DNA of 64,000 nt, taken from the NCBI GenBank assembly GCA_013327885.1, contig JABUMY010000012.1, positions 1 to 64,000 on the forward strand. The letters run 5' to 3'. Shown one piece after another: positions 35,986 through 43,915 of the stretch. The DNA is from Flavisolibacter longurius. GTDB lineage: Bacteria; Bacteroidota; Bacteroidia; Chitinophagales; Chitinophagaceae. The position numbers and the translations under genes were made by a program. Position 1 is the first letter of the stretch; each line of letters opens with the position of its first letter. The notes beneath the pieces were generated by a model that was given only the letters and a program-made list of their open reading frames with translations, was not told where the DNA came from and ran no database searches.

Positions 35986-37182
35986 ATGAAAATAATCCTG
36001 GTCCCAATCACTGTCTTGTTGCTCCTTTTCGGTTGTACCGAACCGGTAGAAAAAACGCAAGCGAAAGACACTGAACCAACGAAAGGCATTGCAGCAACGG
36101 CGGCACCGCAATGGGACCAAATGTTGCTGCGCAACGAAGGCTGGATCGGTGCGGATGGCGTGTATGCCGTTCCCCTCAACGGTGTGGAAACGCCGGGCAA
36201 AGCGGCCGAAACCGAAACCCTGTTGTGGTTCAGCGACAATATCTGGGGAACGGTCAGCGGCGATACCCTTGCCGATGGCTGGGAACTGTCGAACAATTGC
36301 GTGGCCTACCTCAACGGGGCAGAGGCTGATTCCTCGAAATTGCAGTTTCACCGGCGGTATAGCGACAAGGGACAAACGTTATCCATGTTTGAGCCTGCTA
36401 CACCCAATGCCAATCCCGGCGATTATTACTGGCTGGGCGATGGTTATTTCAACCATGCGTTGGACAGCACCATTTATATTTTTGCTTACCGCATTCAGAA
36501 TATACCCGATGGCGGTATCTACCCGTTTGATGATGTAGGACTTTCCCTTATAGCCTTGCCCAAAGGCAGCCGGCCGCCCTTCGTCAACCAGCGGCAGTTG
36601 GATGTTCCTTTTTTTCACAAGAACAGTGGTGGCAAAGGCAAGCTTGTTTTTGGTGTGGCTGTTCTGGCCAATACCGTTGGTGCCCGGGCGCCTAAGCCGG
36701 ACGGCTTTGTCTATATCTACGGGGTGCGTGGGCCGCAGAAAGAACTGGTAGTGGCAAGAGTGCCGGAAAAAGAATTTGAGACCTTCAGCGCCTGGCGGTT
36801 TTGGGATGGCGCTGGCTGGGGCAGCGATGTACATGCCTGCGCCGCAATCTCCAATCGTGTCAGCAACGAAATGAGCGTAAGCTTTATGGAAGACGGCCGT
36901 GTGATCGCCGCTTACCAGCTTGATACCAATTCGCCGGATATTATGATACAGGCCGGCCGTACGCCGGCAGGACCTTTTCAGCCTGCAAAAAAAGTGTGGT
37001 CCACGCCGCAGGTGTACGAAGACCTCGATTTTTATACCTATAACGCCAAGGCACACCCGCATTTGTCAAAACCCGGGGAGTTGCTCATCAGCTACAATGT
37101 CAATTCATTTGATTTTGCGGATGACATCAAGTACAAGCCCCATCATTTGCGTCCCCGCTTTTTTACTGTCAACTACAACTAA
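35986..37182 (+). CDS. Beta-propeller-like lipoprotein, DUF4185/DUF5005-type (paralogue B)
   Basis: This 398-residue lipoprotein has cysteine 17 (LLFGCTEP). It matches paralogue A throughout: EGWIGADGVYAVPLNG, LLWFSDNIWGTV, GDYYWLGDGYFNHALD, APKPDGFVYIYGVRGPQ and ELLISYNVNSFDFADDI. The duplication is old enough for many substitutions but the core aromatic and acidic residues are kept. A and B differ at the first glycine of GGDG (GADG in B) and in the 60-residue centre, so their ligands may differ. Flanking an esterase, the pair may act on an acetylated glycan before and after deacetylation. Confidence 0.65.
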   Translation: MKIILVPITVLLLLFGCTEPVEKTQAKDTEPTKGIAATAAPQWDQMLLRNEGWIGADGVYAVPLNGVETPGKAAETETLLWFSDNIWGTVSGDTLADGWELSNNCVAYLNGAEADSSKLQFHRRYSDKGQTLSMFEPATPNANPGDYYWLGDGYFNHALDSTIYIFAYRIQNIPDGGIYPFDDVGLSLIALPKGSRPPFVNQRQLDVPFFHKNSGGKGKLVFGVAVLANTVGARAPKPDGFVYIYGVRGPQKELVVARVPEKEFETFSAWRFWDGAGWGSDVHACAAISNRVSNEMSVSFMEDGRVIAAYQLDTNSPDIMIQAGRTPAGPFQPAKKVWSTPQVYEDLDFYTYNAKAHPHLSKPGELLISYNVNSFDFADDIKYKPHHLRPRFFTVNYN

Positions 37183-37184
37183 GC

Positions 37185-38222
37185 ATGGCGGCGAAATCGG
37201 TCATATTGCAAAACAAGGCCTGCACTGCCACCTACACTACAAAGGGAGGGGCCCTGGTGGATTTCCGCCTGCAACCCGGGGGCGTCAACCCCTTGCCGTT
37301 TCGCCACAAGGAAAAAAGCAAAGGAGCAAAAGAAGTTTGTTTCAACGGTCATTTTGTTTGCCTGGGCAACTGGGGTGATCCTTCTCCCGGCGAAGCGGCC
37401 AGGGGGCATGTAAAACACGGCGATTTTAACCGCCTAGAATGGCTGTCTTCAAACAAAGAGCAGCAGGCGCTCCTGTCGGCTTACTCCCCACTGGAAGGCT
37501 TATACGTGGAGCGGAAGGTGGAATTAGATGCAACCGAACCGGTACTGTTGGTATCGGAAACTATTCAGAATATGCACTCGGTTGGCCGCCTTTACAACCT
37601 GGTGCAACACCCAACCATTGCTGCGCCGTTTTTGGATGCGGCCACCATTGTTGACTGCAACGCGGCCAACGGCTTTGACTATGCTTTCCCGAATTTGAAT
37701 GAAACCGTTTTCAGTTCCTGGCCCGCAGCAAAAACTATTGATGGGGAGGTAATGAACCTTTCAACGCCGGACAGGGCCTACAGTTCCGTGTTTTCGTTTT
37801 TGGTAAACCCGGCCGATGAATGGGGATGGGTAACGGCGAATTCACCTTCTGCGCAAACGCTGTTGGGGTATGTGTGGAAGCGAAGTGATTATCCCTGGAT
37901 AGCACACTGGCTGCATTTTGAAGGGGAGAATTTGCGCTACCGGGGTTTGGAGTTCGGCACCACCGGCGTGCACCAACCAATCCAATCGATATGGGAGAAG
38001 GGCCTGGTGAATCTCTTGGGAGAAAGGACCTGCCAGTTTATCGATACCGGTGAAGCGCATCAGCGGTCCTACCTGGCCTTTCTGCACCACTTACCCAAGG
38101 GGTTCCGGGGCGTACAACAGGTGCAGGTGGAGGATAATCGCCTGCTGCTGACAGAAAAGAAAACGGCCCGGATAATCGAGATTACTCACCAATTACAAAC
38201 AGATCATGCAATACAACAATAA
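37185..38222 (+). CDS. Aldose-1-epimerase-like protein
   Basis: This 345-residue protein has a galactose-mutarotase-like beta-sandwich pattern without a signal peptide. Visible segments are YTTKGGALVDFRLQPGG near the N-terminus, ARGHVKHGDFNRLEW with candidate active-site histidines near 70-76, and YNLVQHPTIAAPFLD with a second histidine. It could interconvert anomers of an imported sugar or act as a lyase-like or unknown member of the fold. It begins two bases after paralogue B and its end overlaps the SDR gene by 17 bases, so both are probably co-translated. Confidence 0.65.
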   Translation: MAAKSVILQNKACTATYTTKGGALVDFRLQPGGVNPLPFRHKEKSKGAKEVCFNGHFVCLGNWGDPSPGEAARGHVKHGDFNRLEWLSSNKEQQALLSAYSPLEGLYVERKVELDATEPVLLVSETIQNMHSVGRLYNLVQHPTIAAPFLDAATIVDCNAANGFDYAFPNLNETVFSSWPAAKTIDGEVMNLSTPDRAYSSVFSFLVNPADEWGWVTANSPSAQTLLGYVWKRSDYPWIAHWLHFEGENLRYRGLEFGTTGVHQPIQSIWEKGLVNLLGERTCQFIDTGEAHQRSYLAFLHHLPKGFRGVQQVQVEDNRLLLTEKKTARIIEITHQLQTDHAIQQ

Positions 38223-38964
38223 GACCGTGGTGATTTCCGGCGGTGCAAAAGGCATCGGTGCGGCTTGCGCCAGCGCTTTTCTGGAAGCGGGTGCTAATGT
38301 TGCTGTGCTGGACATCGAGCCGGACGAAGAAAAAAACGTTCATGCCCGGTGGTTATACCTGCAATGCAATGTGGCCCGGGCTTCGGAAGTAGACCGCTGC
38401 CTGGAAACAGTGGCGCAGCATTTTGGCGCCGTTCATTTTTTGGTGAACAATGCCGGCATCCAGCGCTACGGAACGGTGGTGGATACAACCGAAGACGTGT
38501 GGGACGAGGTGATGAACGTGAACCTGAAAAGCTATTTTCTCTGTGCCAAATATGCCCTGCCTTACATCGAAGCGGCCGGTGGTGGGGCGGTGATCAATAT
38601 GGCTTCTGTGCAGGCCTTTGTAACGCAGGAAAAAGTGGCCGCCTACGCTGCCGCCAAATCGGCCATACTGGGGCTTACCCGCAGTATGGCCATTGATTTT
38701 GCGCCTCGCATTCGCTGCGTGGCGGTTTGTCCGGGTACCATCGATACGCCTATGCTGCGGGATGCCATTTCACAATCGCCCGACCCGGCAGCCGTGCTGC
38801 AGGAATGCAACGATATGCACCTGGTGAAGCGCATCGGCAGTGCCGCTGAAGTGGCAGCGCTGGTAAAATTCCTGTGCAGCGACGAAGCTTCCTTTATCAC
38901 CGGTGAGGCTATCCGTGTAGATGGTGGATTGGGTATTCGTATCGGCGGCAGTAAACAGAAGTGA
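38206..38964 (+). CDS. SDR-family sugar dehydrogenase
   Basis: This 252-residue classical short-chain dehydrogenase has a cofactor loop SGGAKGIGAACAS at 10-22, an acidic residue after the second strand (LDIEPDE, suggesting NAD rather than NADP), NNAGI near 86 and the catalytic triad S134, Y147 and K151 in AYAAAKSAIL. Its C-terminus ends in RVDGGLGIRIGG, as in many sugar and gluconate dehydrogenases. Followed by an SMP-30 lactonase gene, it could oxidise a sugar to its lactone. The substrate is not readable; mannose, fucose or rhamnose are all possible. Confidence 0.85.
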   Translation: MQYNNKTVVISGGAKGIGAACASAFLEAGANVAVLDIEPDEEKNVHARWLYLQCNVARASEVDRCLETVAQHFGAVHFLVNNAGIQRYGTVVDTTEDVWDEVMNVNLKSYFLCAKYALPYIEAAGGGAVINMASVQAFVTQEKVAAYAAAKSAILGLTRSMAIDFAPRIRCVAVCPGTIDTPMLRDAISQSPDPAAVLQECNDMHLVKRIGSAAEVAALVKFLCSDEASFITGEAIRVDGGLGIRIGGSKQK

Positions 38965-39044
38965 AAAGTCGGTAGAGGATAGTCGGGAGTTCAATGTCAA
39001 GAGCAAGTAGCCAGTAGCGAGTAGCTTCATTCAATAACAGAATC

Positions 39045-39878
39045 ATGGAGAAAACAATAAATGATGTAACCATTTTTTGCGATGGGCTCGACCATCCCGA
39101 ATGTGTGGCCGTGCACAGCGATGGCTCTGTTTGGGCCGGGGGCGAAGGCGGCCAGGTCTACCGCATTTCACCGGACGGTAAAACCGTAACGGAAGTGGTA
39201 AACACCGGTGGTTTTGTCCTGGGCCTGGCGTTTTCGCCGGGCGAAGAATGGCTGGCCATTTGTGACCTGAAAAAGGCCTGTATCTGGACGTTTGAACTTC
39301 GTAGCGCCACGCTTTCCGTTTTTGCCACGGAAGTGGAAGGAACGCCAATTCGCATTCCCAACTACCCCGTATTTGACAAGAACGGTGATCTGTATGTTTC
39401 AGACAGCGGGGCCTTTCGGCAAGTGTCCGGGTTAGTGTATAAGTTCAATGCGGCTGGTGATGGCAAAATATGGCACATGGGCCCTTTCAATTTTGCAAAT
39501 GGCCTTGCCCTTTCTGCCGACCAAAAAACCTTGTACATCGCCTGCAGCTTTTTACCCGGCATTGAACAGGTGACTATCAATGAAGATGGCAGCGCTGGCA
39601 ACCGGTCTGTGTTGTTGCACCTGCCGCAAACCTGTCCGGATGGCCTGGCGCTTGATGCCAAAGGAAATCTTTTTATCGCTTGTTATGCACCCAATACCAT
39701 TTACCGTCTTACACCGGATGGAGAACTATCTACGGTTATCCATGACTGGGAGGCACACACGATCTGCAATCCAACCAACATTGCTTTTGGCGGCAAAGAT
39801 CACCAGCAACTTTATATCGCCAATTTAGGCCGGTGGCATATTGCCCGTATCGACATGGATACACCCGGATTGTTCTAA
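39045..39878 (+). CDS. SMP-30/gluconolactonase-family lactonase
   Basis: This 277-residue protein is a six-bladed beta-propeller enzyme that opens sugar lactones with a bound divalent metal. Motifs are DHPECVAVHSDGSVWAGGEG with a metal-ligand glutamate, PNYPVFDKNGDLYVSDSG, FANGLALSADQKTLYIACS with the ligand asparagine, and CPDGLALDAKGNLFIACY with the ligand aspartate. There is no signal peptide. The SDR gene 80 bases upstream would provide the lactone. The gap between them contains repeated GTAG-like short motifs (near 38975-39030) of no evident function. Confidence 0.82.
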   Translation: MEKTINDVTIFCDGLDHPECVAVHSDGSVWAGGEGGQVYRISPDGKTVTEVVNTGGFVLGLAFSPGEEWLAICDLKKACIWTFELRSATLSVFATEVEGTPIRIPNYPVFDKNGDLYVSDSGAFRQVSGLVYKFNAAGDGKIWHMGPFNFANGLALSADQKTLYIACSFLPGIEQVTINEDGSAGNRSVLLHLPQTCPDGLALDAKGNLFIACYAPNTIYRLTPDGELSTVIHDWEAHTICNPTNIAFGGKDHQQLYIANLGRWHIARIDMDTPGLF

Positions 39879-39900
39879 CCTTAAATTCTTACCTGAACGT

Positions 39901-42618
39901 ATGCTTTACTTATTTCATTCCCTTTTCACCGCTTTTAGTTTTGCTTTTTGCTTAACGGCCTTTGCTGGTCCCGGTAACATTGCCGCCAGTGCTAAGGTTT
40001 CTGTTTCCACATCACTGAATGAAAATTACAAAGCTGCCAACCTTACCGATGGCCTCATTGGCATCGATGGCAAGGGCGAATGGGCCTGCGAAGGCGTGAC
40101 CACCGATTGGGGCTATATCCGGTTTCCCTGGGCGCAGCTTGATTGGTCGCAACCGCAGCGTATTAACAAGGTGGTGCTGTACGACAGGCCTTCGGCCAAA
40201 GAACACATTGCCGGTGGCAAACTGCTGTTCAGTGATGGGAGCGTAGTTTGGGTAAACCAGTTGCCCAACGATGGCAGCGGGAAAGCCATTTCCTTTCCGG
40301 CGAAATCTGTTACCTGGGTGCGGTTTGTGGTAACTGACGGTACCGGCAGCGACCTGGGACTTTCGGAAATGGAAGTGTTCCCGGTTGCCGGCGAAGGCGT
40401 TGATTTTGTTTCCCGCGTGGATCCTTATATCGAAACCAACCGAGGCCGCTATTTCTTTTTTATCACGGGTGGTGTGCCTTTTGGTATGGTGGGTGCCGCA
40501 CCGCATACCCGCAACAAAAACCAGAACGGCGGCGGTTATAATTATAACGAAAACGAGATTTTGGGTTTTGGACAGATCCATGACTGGATGATGTCAGGAG
40601 TTGAGATCATGCCAACAACAACAGCCTCGCAGCCTTCGTTGGGAGAGCCGGGATGGAAAGCCAGATTCAACCACGATGATGAAATTGTGCAACCAGGTTA
40701 TCATCGTGTTTTTTTACAGGACCACAAGATCCGCGTGGAGCAAACAGCTACCGACCGCGTAAGCTTTTACCGGTTTCAATACCTGCAGGCTTCCGATGCC
40801 CGCATCATCATCAACCTGGGTGGTTACCTGGCGAACAGCACCATGGAAAATGCAGTGGTTACCCGGATCAGCGATACCGAAATTGAAGGCTCGTTTTCTT
40901 CCGTAAAAAGATACTGGGGCGGTCCCAAAGAAGTAAAGCTGTTTTTCGTGATTCGCTTTGACAAGCCGTTCAAAACCCTGAACGGATGGAAGGGAAGTAG
41001 CGCAGCTCAACATATATCAGCTTACGCCGGCGACAGCCTTCGCATCGCTGCCGAATACAGCCTTGAGAAGGGCGATGTGGTGCAGATGAAAACAGGCCTG
41101 TCTTACACCAGCATCGCTAATGCCCGTAATAACCTTGATACAGAATGCACTACCTGGAACTTTGACGATGTAAAAAATTCTGCTCAGCAAGAATGGAATA
41201 CCTGGCTGGGAAAAATGGAAGTAAAAGGCGGCACCGATGCACAGCAGGTGAAATTTTATACCGACCTCTGGCATGTGCTGCTGGGACGCCACAAAACCAA
41301 CGATGTTTCCGGCGACTATCCTGATCGCACAAGCGGCAAACGGGAGGGCACGTTCACCGATGCGGTTTTTAAGGTCAAGCGCATTCCCAAAGATGCCAAT
41401 GGCAAGCTGAAATTCAACATGTACAATTCCGATGCGTTTTGGCTGAGCCATTGGAACCTGAATATCCTGTGGGGCCTGGCCTGGCCGGAAGTAATGGACG
41501 AATTTTCGGCATCCATGATCGAATACGCCAACAACGGGTACCTCCTGCCAAGGGGGCCTTCCGGCGGCGGTTATTCCTACATCATGACCAGCAGTCCAAC
41601 CAGCAATTTGATTGTGAGCACCTACATGAAAGGCCTGCTGAAAAAAGTGGATGCCAAACATGCCTACGAAGTGGTGCGCCGTAACCACCTGCCCGGTGGT
41701 ATGCTGGGGTCTAAAGAAGAAATTGAATTTTATACAAAACACGGCTACTGGCCAAACAATGCAGGCATCAGCATCGAGGCGCATTTCCAGGACTGGGGCA
41801 TCGCCCAGATGGCGGCCAGGCTGGCTCGAAAAAAAGACGTGCAGTTCTTTACCAGGCGTGCCAACGGCTGGCCAACCTTGTTTCACCCGCAGCACAAACT
41901 GCTTTTTCCCAAAAACGAAAAAGGAGCTTTTGTACACAACGATCCACTGAGCGGACAAGGCTGGGTGGAAGCCAACGCCTGGCAGGCTACCTGGGGACTT
42001 TCGCATGCGCTGCCGCAACTGGCGCAACTGATGGGTGGTGCTGACACTTTTGCCACCAAGCTGAATTATGCCTTTGAGCAATCCCGCGCCAGCGACTATG
42101 TTTACGGCTATACGGAAGGGTATGTTAGTTATGCCAACCAGCCGGGCTGCTCCAATGCGCATGTGTTCAGCTACGTGGGCAAACCCTGGCTGACCCAATA
42201 CTGGGTGCGCCGGGTGCAGGAGCAGGCTTATGGCGGTGTTACTCCAGACCTGGGATATGGTGGGCACGACGAAGACCAGGGACAGATGGGTGGTGTCAGT
42301 GCGCTGATGTCCATTGGGCTTTTCAGTGTAACCGGCAACCAGTCGCAAACGCCGTACTACGAGATCACCTCACCCATTTTTGACGAAGTGAAGATCCACC
42401 TGGACAACCGCTATTACAGCGGCAAGCAATTCACCATCCGAACTAACAACAATGGGCACACGAAAAATTACATTCAATCGGCAAAACTGAACGGACAGGA
42501 CCTGCCCAACTTTTGGTTTACACACGAAGCCTTTGCCAAAGGCGGTGAACTGGAATTGTGGCTGGGCGATGAACCCAACAAAGCATGGGGTGTTCAACAA
42601 TTGCCACCTGTTAACTAA
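39901..42618 (+). CDS. GH92 alpha-mannosidase with N-terminal F5/8C-like domain
   Basis: From the ATG at 39901 the protein has 905 residues and a signal peptide (FAFCLTAFAG). An earlier in-frame start inside the previous gene is unlikely. Residues 25-160 form a discoidin-like binding domain (INKVVLYDRPSAKEH ... LGLSEMEVFPV). The GH92 domains follow: RVDPYIETNRGRYFFFITGG, then FNMYNSDAFWLSHWNLNILW, and the catalytic region GGHDEDQGQMGG with D790, E791 and D792. GH92 enzymes are calcium-dependent exo-alpha-mannosidases. Compared with typical members, the His-Glu pair seen in alpha-1,2-specific enzymes is missing (ANQPGCSNAHVF). It may therefore favour another linkage. Confidence 0.88.
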   Translation: MLYLFHSLFTAFSFAFCLTAFAGPGNIAASAKVSVSTSLNENYKAANLTDGLIGIDGKGEWACEGVTTDWGYIRFPWAQLDWSQPQRINKVVLYDRPSAKEHIAGGKLLFSDGSVVWVNQLPNDGSGKAISFPAKSVTWVRFVVTDGTGSDLGLSEMEVFPVAGEGVDFVSRVDPYIETNRGRYFFFITGGVPFGMVGAAPHTRNKNQNGGGYNYNENEILGFGQIHDWMMSGVEIMPTTTASQPSLGEPGWKARFNHDDEIVQPGYHRVFLQDHKIRVEQTATDRVSFYRFQYLQASDARIIINLGGYLANSTMENAVVTRISDTEIEGSFSSVKRYWGGPKEVKLFFVIRFDKPFKTLNGWKGSSAAQHISAYAGDSLRIAAEYSLEKGDVVQMKTGLSYTSIANARNNLDTECTTWNFDDVKNSAQQEWNTWLGKMEVKGGTDAQQVKFYTDLWHVLLGRHKTNDVSGDYPDRTSGKREGTFTDAVFKVKRIPKDANGKLKFNMYNSDAFWLSHWNLNILWGLAWPEVMDEFSASMIEYANNGYLLPRGPSGGGYSYIMTSSPTSNLIVSTYMKGLLKKVDAKHAYEVVRRNHLPGGMLGSKEEIEFYTKHGYWPNNAGISIEAHFQDWGIAQMAARLARKKDVQFFTRRANGWPTLFHPQHKLLFPKNEKGAFVHNDPLSGQGWVEANAWQATWGLSHALPQLAQLMGGADTFATKLNYAFEQSRASDYVYGYTEGYVSYANQPGCSNAHVFSYVGKPWLTQYWVRRVQEQAYGGVTPDLGYGGHDEDQGQMGGVSALMSIGLFSVTGNQSQTPYYEITSPIFDEVKIHLDNRYYSGKQFTIRTNNNGHTKNYIQSAKLNGQDLPNFWFTHEAFAKGGELELWLGDEPNKAWGVQQLPPVN

Positions 42619-42622
42619 AAAA

Positions 42623-43480
42623 ATGCAGCAAATGATTGCCGGTGTAGATATTGGCGGTACGCATGTTACCGTTTGCCTGGTTGACAAGACCAGGGCCGAA
42701 TTTCACAAACCCAGTTACTCCCGTGTACACATCGATCCCTCGCTTGAAAAAGAAGCGGTCATACAAACCTGGGCCGGTGTGATAAAGGAAAGCTTTGCCA
42801 AAGGGCAACAGCCAGTAGGGCAGGTGGGCATTGCCATGCCGGGCCCTTTCGACTACGAAAACGGCATTTGCTATATAAAAGGATTGAACAAGTACGAATG
42901 CTTGTATGGCGAAAATGTAAAAGACCTCTTAGCGCAGGCATTGGGTATACAAACTTCGCAAATCAGTATGATCAATGATGCCTCGGCTTACCTGATAGGT
43001 GAGCTGTACGCCGGTGCGGGGCGTGGGTGCCAAAACGTGGTGGGTATTACCCTGGGCACTGGCCTGGGTTCTGCTTCGTTTTACAACAACATGTTAGAAG
43101 ACGGCGACCTCTATGTTTTTCCCTATGCCGGCGGCAAGGCCGAGGACCTGGTATCGGCCAACTGGCTGTTGCGTACGTATGAAGAAGAAGCCGGTGAAAA
43201 ACTTTCCGGTGTCAGGGAACTGGCCGAGAGAGCGGAGACCGATGCATCGGCCCGGGAACTGTTTACAACTTATGGCCGCAACCTTGGTGCCGTGCTGGCC
43301 TTGCGCTACAAAGATCAGTCGCCGCAAGCGGTGATCATTGGCGGAAACATTGCCAAGTCCTGGGACTTGTTTATTCCTGCCACGGAGGCAACGCTGCGGG
43401 AAGCCGGCTTAAATGCGGTGCTAAAGCCTGCCTTGCTGGGAGAAGACGCAGCGATGATGGGAGCTTGCCGGGCGGTGTAA
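42623..43480 (+). CDS. ROK-family sugar kinase
   Basis: From the ATG at 42623 the kinase has 285 residues. The phosphate-binding motif is GVDIGGTHVT near 7-16, the catalytic base D119 is in SMINDASAY, and a second phosphate motif is GITLGTGLGSAS. The CxCGxxGC zinc motif of standard ROK proteins is absent. A paralogue with the same deletion lies at 53743. It likely phosphorylates mannose, fructose or glucose released by the locus, feeding the mannose-6-phosphate isomerase. It starts four bases after the GH92 stop and ends the dense operon. Confidence 0.88.
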   Translation: MQQMIAGVDIGGTHVTVCLVDKTRAEFHKPSYSRVHIDPSLEKEAVIQTWAGVIKESFAKGQQPVGQVGIAMPGPFDYENGICYIKGLNKYECLYGENVKDLLAQALGIQTSQISMINDASAYLIGELYAGAGRGCQNVVGITLGTGLGSASFYNNMLEDGDLYVFPYAGGKAEDLVSANWLLRTYEEEAGEKLSGVRELAERAETDASARELFTTYGRNLGAVLALRYKDQSPQAVIIGGNIAKSWDLFIPATEATLREAGLNAVLKPALLGEDAAMMGACRAV

Positions 43481-43915
43481 AAAAGATGTCATCATAATTA
43501 AGTTTGCAACCTGGCTTGCAGCACCATGGAATTATGTGTTTTATGACCCGAACCAATCACCGGATGAATACAAAAGAGTGGATCAAAGAAAATTGCTTCT
43601 GCAGGCAAAACGTTTTCTTCATATAAATCACTGCGATACTCTTCAAACCAATTTGATAAAATCTGAATAAGATTTTCTTTTCTCTTTAAAGAAAATGTAT
43701 ATTTCCATCCACTACAGGTCTCTTACGTAAAATGTGTGAATAGCTTAACAACCGATCTTCTTCCAACCAGCATCTGTACAGCTTTCCGCCCGAAAGTCAG
43801 TGCGTTGAAAAAAGAATTACTCCTTCTCCCTACAAAATAAATAGCAGCAATAGCGGATGTTGGCTGGGTATGTGACATAAGTGCATTAGTCGTTCGCTAA
43901 AATTTACTTTTCAGC
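43481..43915. other. Intergenic region with a decayed open frame
   Basis: About 435 bases lie between the two loci. The frame ending at the TAA at 43668 is open from the end of the ROK gene and reads WNYVFYDPNQSPDEYKRVDQ before ending in NLIKSE, which looks protein-like but has no ATG, so it may be a gene remnant. An AT-rich imperfect palindrome (ATTTTCTTTTCTCTTTAAAGAAAAT region near 43672-43700) follows. No terminator of good quality was found after the ROK gene. Confidence 0.4.

Noticed and set aside
41017-42348. Long minus-strand open frame (443 codons) inside the GH92 gene
   Set aside because: The plus strand encodes clear GH92 motifs across the whole span; the antisense frame is a by-product of GC-rich codon use and shows no recognisable domain.
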